A DNA stretch of 64,000 bases from Sphingopyxis sp. OAS728 (GCF_014873485.1 NZ_JADBDT010000001.1:124001-188000), one strand, 5' to 3'. Shown: positions 27,210 to 37,149, numbered from the stretch's first letter. Made by a program: numbers and translations. The notes: generated from the sequence alone by a model not told the origin.

Positions 27210-28313
27210 ATGTGCAGCAATGTGAACCTCATGACCGATGTGATTGAATCGGAGTCGCTCAGCGCGGAGGAAGAAGCGTTCGCAGGGAAACTGATCGCGA
27301 TGGTCAACAACGGTATGGCCGGGTTGATGATCGCGATCGGTCACCGCACAGGTCTGTTCAGCGCGATGAAGGGCGGGGGGGCGCTGTCCAGCGACGAGCT
27401 GGCGACACGCGCCGCGCTCAACGAACGCTATGTCCGCGAATGGCTGGGCGCGATGGCGACTGCCGGGATCGTCTTGATCGATCGCAGGACCGGCAAATAT
27501 ATTCTGCCCGCAGCGCATGGCGCGTTCCTTGGAACCGACGCCGCCTATGGGTCGATGAGCAGCTATTTCCAGTATCTTTCGGTGCTCGGCTCGGTCGAGA
27601 CGCGGATCGTCGACTGTTTCAAAAACGGCGGCGGGCTGTCGTACGGCGATTACGACCGTTTCCATGAATGCATGGCCGAGGATAGCTATCAGAATGTCGT
27701 CGCGGCGCTGGAGGATGCCATCCTGCCCCTCGCGCCGTGGACGATCGATCAGCTCGAGGCCGGGATTGCGGTCGCCGATGTCGGCTGCGGGCTGGGCAAG
27801 GCGATGATCCGGCTCGCCGAGCTTTTCCCGAACAGCCGCTTCACCGGCTATGATCTGTGCGCCGACACGGTGCTGCTTGCCGAAATCGAGGCCGCCGAGC
27901 GCGGGCTGGACAATGTCCGGTTCGAGCGCGCCGATGCGACCTTGCTCGAGGGGACGGCGACATTCGACCTGATCTTCACCTTCGACGCGATCCACGATCA
28001 GGCGCATCCCGCGGCGGTGCTGGCGCATATAAGGCGGCTGCTGAAACCCGGCGGTACCTATGTGATGCAGGAAATCCGCGCCGCGACCGACGTGGCCGAC
28101 AATCTCGACAACCCGCTCGCGCCCTTCATCTACACCGTGTCGTGCATGCATTGCATGTCGGTGTCGCTGGGGCAGGGCGGAGTGGGGCTTGGCGCCGCGT
28201 GGGGCGAGCAGCTGGCGCTCGCGATGCTCGCCGACGCGGGTTTCTTCCGTGTCGAGGTGCACCAGTTGCCGCACGACCAGATGAACAATTATTTCGTTTG
28301 CCGGCCCGATTGA
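27210..28313 (+). CDS. Winged-helix class I SAM-dependent methyltransferase
   Basis: 367 residues. The N-terminal winged-helix domain (about 25-100, MAGLMIAIGHRTGLFSAM, LNERYVREWLGAMATAGIV) is like mycobacterial Rv2258c-type methyltransferases. The Rossmann SAM domain has motif I VADVGCGLGK (188-197), an acidic residue after the second strand (FTGYDLC), FDLIFTFDAIHDQ and LLKPGGTYVMQE. It is a cytoplasmic small-molecule methyltransferase; the substrate is unknown. GGAG precedes the ATG. It lies directly downstream of the 35-residue peptide gene and is followed by a strong terminator, giving a two-gene transcript opposite the SARP-hydrolase regulator. Confidence 0.9.
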   Translation: MCSNVNLMTDVIESESLSAEEEAFAGKLIAMVNNGMAGLMIAIGHRTGLFSAMKGGGALSSDELATRAALNERYVREWLGAMATAGIVLIDRRTGKYILPAAHGAFLGTDAAYGSMSSYFQYLSVLGSVETRIVDCFKNGGGLSYGDYDRFHECMAEDSYQNVVAALEDAILPLAPWTIDQLEAGIAVADVGCGLGKAMIRLAELFPNSRFTGYDLCADTVLLAEIEAAERGLDNVRFERADATLLEGTATFDLIFTFDAIHDQAHPAAVLAHIRRLLKPGGTYVMQEIRAATDVADNLDNPLAPFIYTVSCMHCMSVSLGQGGVGLGAAWGEQLALAMLADAGFFRVEVHQLPHDQMNNYFVCRPD

Positions 28314-28338
28314 TTTCCCTCCCGCAATCGGCCGCGAG

Positions 28339-28378
28339 AAGCCCTTCGCCTGTCCTTGCTGGCGAAGGGCTTTTCGTT
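28339..28378. terminator. Strong rho-independent terminator
   Basis: AAGCCCTTCGCC (28339-28350) pairs perfectly with GGCGAAGGGCTT (28361-28372) around a 10-base loop, followed by TTTTCGTTT. It ends the peptide-methyltransferase transcript and may also serve the convergent DUF885 gene. Confidence 0.88.
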
Positions 28379-28383
28379 TCGGG

Positions 28384-30213
28384 TCAGGCCTTTTGCGCCG
28401 CCGTCCAGCGGTCGATCACCGATTCCAGCACCGAAATCGGCATTGCGCCAGCCGACAAAGCGGTGTCGTGGAAACCGCGAAGGTCAAACTTGTCGCCGAG
28501 TGCGGCCTTCGCCTTTTCGCGGATCGCGACCCAGCGCGTCTGGCCGACCATATAGCTCGTCGCCTGACCCGGCCACACGCAGTAGCGCTCGATCTCGGTG
28601 ACGTTCGACCCCTCGGGGGTGCCGAGCGAGTCGTTGTAATAGGCGATCGCCTTCTCGCGGCTCCACCGATAGTGATGGAGGCCGGTGTCGACGACGAGGC
28701 GCGCGGCGCGGAACATATAGGACTGCAGATAGCCGAGCTGGCCCCACGGGTCGTTCGCGTAGACACCCATCTCGTCGGCGAGCTGCTCGGCATAGAGGCC
28801 CCAGCCCTCGGTATAGACCGAGTAGGCGGGCAGACGGCGGAGGCGCGGGATGCCCTCGGCCTCCTGCGCGAGCGCGATCTGGTGGTGATGGCCCGGGGTC
28901 GCCTCGTGATAGGTCAGCGTCGGCAGCGTCCACGACGGATTTTCGGCAGTATCGCGCAGGTTGATATAATAAGCACCGGGGCGCGAGCCGTCGAGCGCGG
29001 GGATCTGGTAATAGCCGCCGGGTGCGCCGGCTTCGATCTCGGGCGGGACGCGGCGTATGTCGCATTTGGCTTTCGGCAGGCGGCCAAAGGCTTCGGGCAG
29101 GCGGCGCTGCATTTCCTGGATCTGCTCGTTCAATTTGGCGATCAGGTCGGCCTTGCCCTTGTCGGTGTTGGGATAAAGGAAACGTGGGTCCTTGCCGAGC
29201 GCGCGCATGCGTTCGGCGACGGTGCCTTTGGACATGCCTTGCGCCTTGAAGATCGCATCGGCGCGTGCGGTGAGCGCGGCCATGCGGTCGAGGCCGAGCT
29301 TGTGCACCTCCTCGGCCGACATGCCCGTCGTCGTCGCGAAGCGCAGCGCATAGGCGTAATATTCATCGCCCTTGGGCAGCCGCCACACGCCGGCATCGTG
29401 CGTCGCGCGAGGGCGGACGGCGGTGAGTTCGGCCGCCTGGCGGCGCATTGCGGGATAGATTTTGCCTTCGACGATCGCGGCGCAGCGTTTCGCCCAGTCG
29501 CCGGGTATCTCGGCGGTCTTGGTTTTGAGGTTGGTGGTCAGGATGTTCGCGTCGGGCGTGGGCGCCCAGATCTTGTCGAACAATGCGAGCGTGCGGTCGA
29601 TGACGAAATCGGGCGGGATGATGCCCGCAGCGTGGTCGGCCTTGATCCGTCCCGTCTCATTGTCGAGCTGGACCGCGAAATCGGCGCAGCGCGAAAGATA
29701 GGCCTCTGCATCGGCGGCGTTGGCAATGCTGTGCTGGTTGACGAGGAAATCGGGGATCGAGCGGTAGGTACCGCTGAGCTGCGTGACCGGATGCGGTTCA
29801 GGCCAGCTGTGAAGTCCGTAGCTGAAACTGTCGTAAGCCTTGACATAATCTTCCCACGGACCGCGGAACGTCTCATAGTTGACGAGGTCCATTCCCGAGA
29901 GTTTCTTCGGGTCGATCGTTTTCAATTCCTTGAGTCCGGTGCGGTAGAGATCGTGTCCCTTCTTGATCCCTGCGGGCGACCGGTCGGCGAGTTTGGCCTT
30001 GGCGGCGGCGCGATCGCCCTTGTCGAGCCCCAGCGAGGTGGCGAACTCGGGATCCTGATCGACGAGCATGTCGTAGACGCGCTCGTAAATCGCGGTCAAC
30101 CGCGCGCCTTCGCTGTCGGGAGCGGCCGCGAGCGCCGCGCGCGCCGGCGAACGGGTGCCAGCCAGCATCGACGAAGCCGCGGCGGCGGCAAGCAAGGTGC
30201 GACGGTCTAACAT
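28384..30213 (-). CDS. DUF885 family secreted metallohydrolase
   Basis: 609 residues. The N-terminus MLDRRTLLAAAAASSMLAG looks like a Tat-type or Sec signal peptide (RR before a hydrophobic stretch), ending near ARAA. The body is a DUF885 all-helical protein with LTYHEATPGHHHQIAL, a likely zinc site of the HExxxGHH kind, and SVYTEGWGLYAEQLADEMG. The family resembles M32/M2-like carboxypeptidases; peptide hydrolysis in the periplasm is plausible but unproven. The open frame reaches upstream to 30264; the Met before DRRT is chosen as it gives the signal peptide. Single gene. Confidence 0.9.
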   Translation of the reverse strand: MLDRRTLLAAAAASSMLAGTRSPARAALAAAPDSEGARLTAIYERVYDMLVDQDPEFATSLGLDKGDRAAAKAKLADRSPAGIKKGHDLYRTGLKELKTIDPKKLSGMDLVNYETFRGPWEDYVKAYDSFSYGLHSWPEPHPVTQLSGTYRSIPDFLVNQHSIANAADAEAYLSRCADFAVQLDNETGRIKADHAAGIIPPDFVIDRTLALFDKIWAPTPDANILTTNLKTKTAEIPGDWAKRCAAIVEGKIYPAMRRQAAELTAVRPRATHDAGVWRLPKGDEYYAYALRFATTTGMSAEEVHKLGLDRMAALTARADAIFKAQGMSKGTVAERMRALGKDPRFLYPNTDKGKADLIAKLNEQIQEMQRRLPEAFGRLPKAKCDIRRVPPEIEAGAPGGYYQIPALDGSRPGAYYINLRDTAENPSWTLPTLTYHEATPGHHHQIALAQEAEGIPRLRRLPAYSVYTEGWGLYAEQLADEMGVYANDPWGQLGYLQSYMFRAARLVVDTGLHHYRWSREKAIAYYNDSLGTPEGSNVTEIERYCVWPGQATSYMVGQTRWVAIREKAKAALGDKFDLRGFHDTALSAGAMPISVLESVIDRWTAAQKA

Positions 30214-30413
30214 TTTGCTATCTCCGGAAAAAAGTCCGGGCGTGCGCGGCGGGCCCACACCCAATAGGTGTACTGTTGCAGCAAGTCACCGTTGGCGCAA
30301 GTGTTTGATGCGGCGGGTCGATTGTCCTAGGCGATCGCGCGAGTGTAAAATTAACCGACAGTTGACGCCTCGGCAGTAAAGTCGCGCGGGCGAAAGGGCT
30401 TTGGCGATTTTCC

Positions 30414-31802
30414 ATGTTTCGGCTGTTTAAACATTATGTTCCGCACGCTGTCGTCTGGCTGGCGTTGATCGAGTTTTTCGCGCTGCTCGGTTCGGCCGAG
30501 GGGGCGTGGCACCTTTATGCGCATCAGGCGGGGTTCGATCCCGGGTCGCTCGGCGACCGCTGGTTGCCCCTTTTGACCTTTGGCCTCTCGAACTCGCTCG
30601 CGATGATGGCGACCGGCATGTACGGGAACGAGGGGCTGCGCTCGATGCGCTTTGCCACCGCACGCTTGCTCGCGGCGATCTCGCTTGGGGTGATCTTCCT
30701 CTCGGTGCTCGGTTTCCTGTTGCCGACCGCAACGCTCTGGCGCGCGAACAGCCTCTACGCGATGATCTTTGCCATTGCGGTGCTGTTCGTGATCCGCCTG
30801 GTGCTGACCCAATCGTCGGGGACCGAGGCGTTTCGCCGCCGCATCTTGGTGCTGGGCGCGGGGCCGCGCGCCGCACGATTGGCTGCTTTGGCCGAAGCGC
30901 CGGGAAGCGGGCTCGAAATGGTCGGCTTCATCGCGATGAGCGCGGCTGAAAAGACGGTGGCGGGAGCGGTCCCGCGCGATGCGATCGCCAATTTGTCGGA
31001 CCATGTCGTCGATCTGCGCGCGGGCGAGGTGGTGCTGGCGTTGGAGGAGCGGCGCAACGCGCTACCGCTGAACGACCTGCTCCGCGTCAAGACGACCGGG
31101 GTCCATGTCAACGACATTGCGAGTTTCATCGAGCGCGAGACGGGGCGCGTCGATCTGGCGACGACCAATCCAAGCGGACTGATCTTTTCGGACGGTTTTT
31201 CGGCCGGGCAGCGTATTTCGAAGGTCGGCAAACGCCTGTTCGACATCCTCGCCAGCCTGATCGTCCTGATAGTCGGCCTGCCGCTGATTGTCATCGCGGG
31301 GATTGCGGTGATCCTCGACAGCCGCGGGCCGGTCTTTTACCGCCAGCCGCGCGTCGGCCTGTTCGGCGAACCTTATGACATCTTCAAGATCCGGTCGATG
31401 CGCACCGATGCCGAAGCGGCGGGCAAGGCGGTGTGGGCGGCCGAGAACGATCCGCGCGTCACCCGTGTCGGCCGCGTGATCCGCAAGCTGCGCATCGACG
31501 AACTGCCGCAGACCTGGTGTGTGCTGAAAGGCGACATGAGCTTTGTCGGCCCACGCCCCGAACGGCCGAGCTTTGTCGAGGAACTCGAAAAGAAGCTGCC
31601 CTATTATGCCGAACGCCATATGGTGAAACCGGGCCTGACCGGCTGGGCGCAGATCAATTATCCTTATGGCGCGTCGGTCGAGGACGCCCGTGTGAAGCTC
31701 GAATATGATCTCTATTACGCCAAAAATTACTCGCCCTTCCTCGACCTGTTGATCCTGCTTCAGACGGTACGCGTCGTGCTGTGGCCGGAGGGGGCACGGT
31801 AA
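30414..31802 (+). CDS. Exopolysaccharide sugar transferase (XrtA/PEP-CTERM type)
   Basis: 462-residue polyprenyl-phosphate hexose-1-phosphate transferase of the kind named TIGR03013. Four N-terminal membrane helices (about 10-130) and a nucleotide-binding-like middle region (RRRILVLGAGPRAARL) are followed by a membrane anchor near 275-300 and a C-terminal bacterial sugar transferase domain (VFYRQPRVGLFGEPYDIFK, then RKLRIDELPQTWCVLKGDMS and FVGPRPERP). It starts EPS repeat units at the inner membrane. It lies two bases ahead of prsK with prsR and prsT following, so EPS initiation and its control share a transcript. The 200-base gap upstream holds the divergent promoters; no firm motif was seen. 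Confidence 0.93.
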   Translation: MFRLFKHYVPHAVVWLALIEFFALLGSAEGAWHLYAHQAGFDPGSLGDRWLPLLTFGLSNSLAMMATGMYGNEGLRSMRFATARLLAAISLGVIFLSVLGFLLPTATLWRANSLYAMIFAIAVLFVIRLVLTQSSGTEAFRRRILVLGAGPRAARLAALAEAPGSGLEMVGFIAMSAAEKTVAGAVPRDAIANLSDHVVDLRAGEVVLALEERRNALPLNDLLRVKTTGVHVNDIASFIERETGRVDLATTNPSGLIFSDGFSAGQRISKVGKRLFDILASLIVLIVGLPLIVIAGIAVILDSRGPVFYRQPRVGLFGEPYDIFKIRSMRTDAEAAGKAVWAAENDPRVTRVGRVIRKLRIDELPQTWCVLKGDMSFVGPRPERPSFVEELEKKLPYYAERHMVKPGLTGWAQINYPYGASVEDARVKLEYDLYYAKNYSPFLDLLILLQTVRVVLWPEGAR

Positions 31803-31804
31803 CC

Positions 31805-33919
31805 GTGTCGGCGCTGACCGGCCTGTCCCATATCCTGTCGAGCCTTGCACTGGCGGGCTTTGCCGGCGTCACCCTGTGGCTGTTGATGCGGCCGCGTGCG
31901 CGGATGGCGGCGTTGATGCCGGCGCCGCGCTTGCTCGCCGCCACGGCCGCGGCGACCGGCTTATGGTGCGCGGGCCTCACCATCTACGGTCCCGGATCGT
32001 CGCAATCGCTGGTCGTGCAGACGGTGCGCGACCTCGCGATGCTCCTCTGGCTGGGGGCGACATTCTGGTCGCCGCGGGCGCCGATGTCGCCGCCGCTGCG
32101 GCTGATCGTGCGGATGCTCGCGACGATCTGCGTGTTGACGCTGCTGCTTGGAGCGGCGGCGCATTTGCGCGCGGGCGCGGCGGCCGAGGCGTGGATGACG
32201 CCGACGCTGGGTTTCGCGGCGGCGGTCGTCGCGATCGGCGGGCTGCTGATGATCGACGGCGGGGTTCGCCATGCAAGCGCGGGACAGCGCATGCCGGTGA
32301 TGGCGGTCGCGGGCGGCTTTGCGATGCTGTGGGCCTATGAGCTCAACGTCCAGCTGATCGGTGCGCTGACCGGCAAAAACGCGTCGACGCTGATCGCGCT
32401 GCTTCCGGCGATCGTGCTGCTCACGCTACCCGTTTATGTCGTCGCTGCGATGGACGTCGGGCGTGAGCGGATGCGCCTGTCGCGTACCGCCGCGACGCGC
32501 ACGCTGATCCTGCTCGGCGCCGCCGCATATCTGATCGTCATCGCGCTTACCGGCGCCGTCGCGCGCGTCGTCGGCGGCGATTATGCCGAGCTGGCGCAGG
32601 CGATTTCGCTGCTGGTCGTGCTGGGCGCCGGGGGGCTGATGCTCGCCTCTGCACGGTCGCGGGCGTGGCTGTCGGTGATGATTTCCAAGCATTTCTTCGA
32701 GCATCGCTATGATTATCGCGCCGAGTGGATGCGGTTCACCGCGACGCTGGGGCAGGGCGAGAAGGGCGATGGGGGCGAGGACGACCGCAATCTGTATCGC
32801 CGCGTCGCCAAGGCGCTTGCCGAACTCACCGGCAGCCCGGCTGCGCTGCTGATGACACCGGCGGCGGCGGGCGGCTTTCGCATCGCCGAACAATGGCGTT
32901 GGCCCGAGAGCGTGGGCGAGGACGCTACGCTCTCGCTGCGCTCGGCCTTCATGCTGCAGGAAACGCAGCATATCGTCGATCTCGATGCCGAACGGCGCGG
33001 GCATCCGGGCGAGGATCTGGCGATCCCCGAATGGTTGATGGCTGATAGCCGCGCGTGGGTCCTCGTGCCGGTGCTGCATTTCCAGCGGATGATCGCGATC
33101 GTCGTGCTGCACCGCCCCGCGGTGTCGCGCGCGCTCGACTGGGAGGATCTCGACGTGCTGCGCATCGCGGGGCAGCAGGCCGCAAGCTATCTGGCCGAAT
33201 CACAGAGCCAGCAGGCGCTGTCCGAAGCGCGGCGCTTCGACGAGTTCAACCGCCGCTTTGCCTTCATCATGCACGACATCAAGAATCTGGCGAGCCAGAT
33301 CGGGCTGCTCGCGCGCAACGCCGAGCGCCACGCCGACAAGGCGGATTTCCGCGCCGACATGGTCGAGACGCTGAAGATTTCGGCGGGACGCCTCAGTGAT
33401 CTGCTTGTGCGCCTGTCGCCACGCGAACGCGGTCCCGCGGCGGAGGCCGGGCGCACCTTGGTCGAGCCGGTGCTGAACGAGATTGCGGCCGAGATGCGGC
33501 CGCGCCGCGCACTGTTCGTGGGCTGCCAGGCGGGATTGTCGGCGTGGGCCGATGCGAGCGCCGTCCGCCAGATCGTCCAGCACCTTGTCTCCAACGCGAT
33601 CGACGCCTCTGCGCCCGAAACGCCGGTGCAGGTCGTCGCGGTCGCCGAGCAGGGGCGCGTGCGGATCGACGTGATCGACCAGGGGTGCGGCATGACGCGC
33701 GACTTCATCCGCGACGAACTGTTCAAACCCTTCGTGTCGACAAAGGAATCGGGCTTCGGGCTGGGGGCATTCGAGGCGCTGCAAATTGCGCAGGCCCTGG
33801 GCGGCGCGATCGAAGTGGCGAGCGAACCGGGCAAGGGGAGCAGTTTTACCCTGTGGCTCCCGCTCGGCGATGCGCGCAGCGATAGCGGGGGCGACCCCCG
33901 CGTGGTGAAAGTAGGATAA
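31805..33919 (+). CDS. prsK: XrtA/PEP-CTERM system histidine kinase PrsK
   Basis: 704 residues. About ten membrane helices fill the N-terminal 290 residues, followed by a GAF-like domain (about 320-450), a dimerisation/phosphoacceptor helix with His in FIMHDIKNLASQ and a HATPase with DQGCGMT, then FVSTKESGFGLGAF and a KGSSFTLWLP ending. The domain order and neighbours match PrsK of exosortase/EPS loci. A GTG at 31805 is chosen, 11 bases after GGAGGGGG; a GTG at 31781 overlapping the previous gene is possible. It is predicted to phosphorylate PrsR, encoded two bases downstream. Confidence 0.92.
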   Translation: MSALTGLSHILSSLALAGFAGVTLWLLMRPRARMAALMPAPRLLAATAAATGLWCAGLTIYGPGSSQSLVVQTVRDLAMLLWLGATFWSPRAPMSPPLRLIVRMLATICVLTLLLGAAAHLRAGAAAEAWMTPTLGFAAAVVAIGGLLMIDGGVRHASAGQRMPVMAVAGGFAMLWAYELNVQLIGALTGKNASTLIALLPAIVLLTLPVYVVAAMDVGRERMRLSRTAATRTLILLGAAAYLIVIALTGAVARVVGGDYAELAQAISLLVVLGAGGLMLASARSRAWLSVMISKHFFEHRYDYRAEWMRFTATLGQGEKGDGGEDDRNLYRRVAKALAELTGSPAALLMTPAAAGGFRIAEQWRWPESVGEDATLSLRSAFMLQETQHIVDLDAERRGHPGEDLAIPEWLMADSRAWVLVPVLHFQRMIAIVVLHRPAVSRALDWEDLDVLRIAGQQAASYLAESQSQQALSEARRFDEFNRRFAFIMHDIKNLASQIGLLARNAERHADKADFRADMVETLKISAGRLSDLLVRLSPRERGPAAEAGRTLVEPVLNEIAAEMRPRRALFVGCQAGLSAWADASAVRQIVQHLVSNAIDASAPETPVQVVAVAEQGRVRIDVIDQGCGMTRDFIRDELFKPFVSTKESGFGLGAFEALQIAQALGGAIEVASEPGKGSSFTLWLPLGDARSDSGGDPRVVKVG

Positions 33920-33921
33920 TA

Positions 33922-35298
33922 ATGACCGAGGGCGGGGCCAGTTTGCGCAAATTGCTGGTGGTCGAGGACGACCCCGGGCTGCAGACGCAGCTCAAATGGG
34001 CGTATGAAGATTATCAGGTCTTCGTCGCGGGCGACCATGACGCGGCGATCGAATTGCTGCGTGCCGAGGAACCCGATGTGGTGACGCTCGATCTCGGGCT
34101 GCCGCCCGATCCCGACGGGACGCGCGAAGGGTTCCGGACGTTGAAAGCGATCCTCGAGGCGAAGCCCGACACCAAGGTTATCGTCGTGTCGGGGCATGGC
34201 GAACGCGCGAGCGCGCTCACGGCGATCGCGAGCGGGGCGTGGGACTTTTATCAGAAGCCGATCGACATCGACGAATTGGGGCTGATCGTTCGCCGCGCTT
34301 TCCATGTGCGCGAGCTCGAGGTCGAGAACGCGCGGCTCGCAAGTCAGGGTTCGAGCGACAATCGCGTGCTCGGCGGGATGATCACCGGGGCGCCCGAGAT
34401 GCAGAAGGTCGCGCGGACGATCGAGCGCGTCGCGAACCTCGATGTCAGCGTGATGCTGCTCGGCGCGAGCGGCACGGGCAAGGAATTGCTCGCGCGCGGC
34501 CTGCACGAAGCGAGCGCGCGGCGTGATGGCGCGTTCGTCGCGATCAACTGCGCGGCGATTCCCGAAAATCTGCTCGAAAGCGAATTGTTCGGGCACGAGA
34601 AGGGCGCGTTCACCGGGGCGGTGAAAACGACCGAGGGCAAGATCGAGCTCGCGCATGGTGGGACGCTCTTCCTCGACGAAGTCGGGGACATTCCATTGCC
34701 GTTGCAGGTCAAGCTGTTGCGATTTTTGCAGGAGCGCACGATCGAGCGCATCGGCGGGCGCAAGGCGATCGCGGTCGACACCCGCATCGTGTGCGCGACG
34801 CACCGCGATCTCGATGCGATGATCGCCGAGCAGAGCTTTCGCGACGATCTCTATTACCGTCTCGCCGAGATGGTGGTGAAGATCCCGTCGCTTGCCGAAC
34901 GGCCGGGCGACGCGGTGCTGCTCGCGCGGCACTTCCTTCATCAATATGCGCCCGAAATGAACCCGGCGGTGCGCGGCTTCGCGCCCGACGCGCTGCAGGC
35001 GATCGACGAGGGGCGCTGGCCGGGCAATGTCCGCGAGCTGGAAAACCGGATCAAGCGCGCCGTTATCATGGCCGACGGCAAGCTGGTGATGCGCGAGGAC
35101 CTCGATATGTCGGGCAGCGAGCAAGAGGGCGAGGAGGCGTGGCTGAACCTGCGCAGCGCGCGCGAAGCCGCCGACCGCGTCGCGATCCGCCGCGCGATGA
35201 CGCAGAGCGAGGGCAATATCTCCGCGGCGGCCAAGCTGCTCGGGATCAGCCGGCCGACGCTGTACGACCTGCTGAAGCAATATCGGATGCACGCCTGA
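33922..35298 (+). CDS. prsR: PEP-CTERM-box response regulator PrsR (sigma-54 activator)
   Basis: 458 residues. Receiver domain (about 8-125; acidic pair in VVEDDP, phosphoacceptor Asp in TLDLGLP, Lys in YQKPI). AAA+ sigma-54 activator domain (about 150-375) with Walker A GASGTGKE, an intact GAFTGA, Walker [10 protein letters not shown] and the arginine-finger region FRDDLYYRL. Fis-type HTH at the C-terminus ([21 protein letters not shown]). All motifs needed to drive RpoN-dependent transcription are present, unlike the second such protein in this window (53874-55304). Expected targets are EPS and PEP-CTERM gene promoters. Cognate kinase PrsK lies immediately upstream. Confidence 0.94.
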   Translation: MTEGGASLRKLLVVEDDPGLQTQLKWAYEDYQVFVAGDHDAAIELLRAEEPDVVTLDLGLPPDPDGTREGFRTLKAILEAKPDTKVIVVSGHGERASALTAIASGAWDFYQKPIDIDELGLIVRRAFHVRELEVENARLASQGSSDNRVLGGMITGAPEMQKVARTIERVANLDVSVMLLGASGTGKELLARGLHEASARRDGAFVAINCAAIPENLLESELFGHEKGAFTGAVKTTEGKIELAHGGTLFLDEVGDIPLPLQVKLLRFLQERTIERIGGRKAIAVDTRIVCATHRDLDAMIAEQSFRDDLYYRLAEMVVKIPSLAERPGDAVLLARHFLHQYAPEMNPAVRGFAPDALQAIDEGRWPGNVRELENRIKRAVIMADGKLVMREDLDMSGSEQEGEEAWLNLRSAREAADRVAIRRAMTQSEGNISAAAKLLGISRPTLYDLLKQYRMHA

Positions 35299-37146
35299 AT
35301 GGATTTGGGGCGCGTCTGGACGAGTGCGCTGCTGCTGGCGGCGTTGCTGCTGGGAGCATGCGGCGATGGGGCTTCGTCCGCTTCGCGCAAGGCGCTCGAG
35401 GAGCGCCGAGTGGCGCTTCAGAATGCCATCGCGAACAACCCAAAGGCCATAGCCGAACGTGTCGAGCTGGCGCGCGTGGCGATCAAGCTTGGCGACGGCG
35501 TCGGCGCCGAGTCAGCGGTGAAGGGGGCGCTGGGAGCTGGGGCGAACGACGCCGCGCTGCGCCCGTTGCTTGCGCGCGCCTATGCGATGCAGGGCGAGGG
35601 GAGCCGGGCGCTTCAGACGCTCGACGATGGCCCGATCATTCCCGAGATGATCGGCGAGGCGGCGTGGGTCGCGGGCGATGTTCATTTGAGCAACGGCGAC
35701 CTGGGCGCAGCGCGCGAGGCCTATGACCGCGCGGTGCATGAGTTGCCGCGCTCGTCGGCGCTGTGGGTCGACGTCGCACGCTTTCGCGATGCCAATGCCG
35801 ACACGCTCGGTGCGCGCGACGCGGTCGACTTTGCGATCGAGCTCGACAAGACGAACGGCGCGGCGCTGGCGTTCAAGGCGAATCTCGTGCGGACCGAGGA
35901 CGGGCTCAAAGCGTCACTCGATTGGTATGGAGATGCGCTCGCGGCCGATCCCGATAATGCCGACGCGCTGATCGAACAGGCGGCGACGCTTGGCGATCTG
36001 GGACGCTATCAAGATATGCTCGCATCGCTGCGTCGCGCCGCGACGATCGTCCCGCGCGACCCGAGACTCTTTTACCTGCAGGCGGTGCTTGCGGCGCGCG
36101 CCGACAATTATGTGCTCGCGCGAAGCCTGCTCCAGCGCACGCGCGGCGAACTCGACGAACAGCCGTCGTTCATGCTGCTCAGCGCGATCGTCGAACTCGA
36201 GCTCGGCGGCGAGGCGGTCGCGGCGAGCTGGGCCGACCGGTTGCTGGCCGAGCAGCCCGAGAATTTCACCGCGCGCCGCATTCTTGCGGCGGCCGAATGG
36301 GCCGATGGCGACGCCGGTGCCGCGCTCGACGCGCTGCTGCCGGTGGTCCAGCGTCCTGACGCCGACAGCTGGTCGCTGTTGCTCGCGGCGCGTTCGGCGG
36401 CGGAACAAGGCCGGCGGATCGAATCGGCGGACTATCTGGCGCGCGCGGCAGCGCTGGCGCCCGGCGAAGCCGTGCCCTTTGCCGCCGACAATGATTATGG
36501 CCTGTTGACGATGGCGGCCGACGCCGAGCCGCTCAATCCCGCCTATGCGATTCCTGCGATCTCGGCAGACTTGTCGAGCGGCAATAGCGCAAGGGCAATT
36601 GAACGTGCCACGCGGCTGCGCGATGCGAACCGCGGCGTCGCCGACGCGCATATCCTGCTCGGCGATGCGGCGCTGGCTGGTGGGCGGACCGATCTGGCGG
36701 TGCAGGCCTATCGTACCGCGCGCGATCTCGACGCGGGCGAGCGTACGACGCTGCGGCTTGCCAACGCGCTGTTCCGCGCCGGCGATGCAGCGGGATCGGG
36801 CGCCGCGATCCTCGCGCTCCAGCGCAGCCAGCCGTCGAGCATCGCCGCCGACCGATTGTCGGGGCATCTGGCGATGGACATCGAACATTGGGATCAGGCG
36901 ATCGCGCATTTCGAGCGCGTGCGGCGGCGAATCGGCAATCGCGATGCCGTGATCCTGCGCGAACTCGCGCGCGCGTGGGCGGCGAAAGGCCAAGACGATC
37001 GTGCGCTGCCGCTGATCGACCGCGCCTACCGGCTACAGCCGCTCAACGCGGCGATTATGGGATTTTACGCCGACCTGCTGGAGCGGCGCGGCAGTAAGCA
37101 GGCCGCCGCGGACCTCCGCGACAAGGCGGCGCAGATCGGGCGGTAG
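35299..37146 (+). CDS. prsT: TPR lipoprotein PrsT
   Basis: 615 residues. The lipoprotein signal has lipobox LLGAC (Cys about 17), and the rest is a run of tetratricopeptide repeats (for example GDLGAAREAYDRAVHEL, DLAVQAYRTARDLDAGERT, AAKGQDDRALPLIDRAY). It matches the PrsT component of exosortase/EPS loci, a periplasm-facing scaffold probably used in EPS assembly or protein sorting. Its ATG abuts the prsR stop (TGA then ATG), so it is the last gene of the glycosyltransferase-prsK-prsR-prsT operon. It converges with the GntR gene with only three bases between the stops. Confidence 0.88.
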   Translation: MDLGRVWTSALLLAALLLGACGDGASSASRKALEERRVALQNAIANNPKAIAERVELARVAIKLGDGVGAESAVKGALGAGANDAALRPLLARAYAMQGEGSRALQTLDDGPIIPEMIGEAAWVAGDVHLSNGDLGAAREAYDRAVHELPRSSALWVDVARFRDANADTLGARDAVDFAIELDKTNGAALAFKANLVRTEDGLKASLDWYGDALAADPDNADALIEQAATLGDLGRYQDMLASLRRAATIVPRDPRLFYLQAVLAARADNYVLARSLLQRTRGELDEQPSFMLLSAIVELELGGEAVAASWADRLLAEQPENFTARRILAAAEWADGDAGAALDALLPVVQRPDADSWSLLLAARSAAEQGRRIESADYLARAAALAPGEAVPFAADNDYGLLTMAADAEPLNPAYAIPAISADLSSGNSARAIERATRLRDANRGVADAHILLGDAALAGGRTDLAVQAYRTARDLDAGERTTLRLANALFRAGDAAGSGAAILALQRSQPSSIAADRLSGHLAMDIEHWDQAIAHFERVRRRIGNRDAVILRELARAWAAKGQDDRALPLIDRAYRLQPLNAAIMGFYADLLERRGSKQAAADLRDKAAQIGR

Positions 37147-37149
37147 CGG

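Noticed and set aside
30371..30386. GG-N10-GC element resembling a sigma-54 promoter before the EPS glycosyltransferase gene
   Set aside because: It has the GG/GC spacing but lacks most of the TGGCAC and TTGC bases, so too weak to list despite PrsR being a sigma-54 activator.
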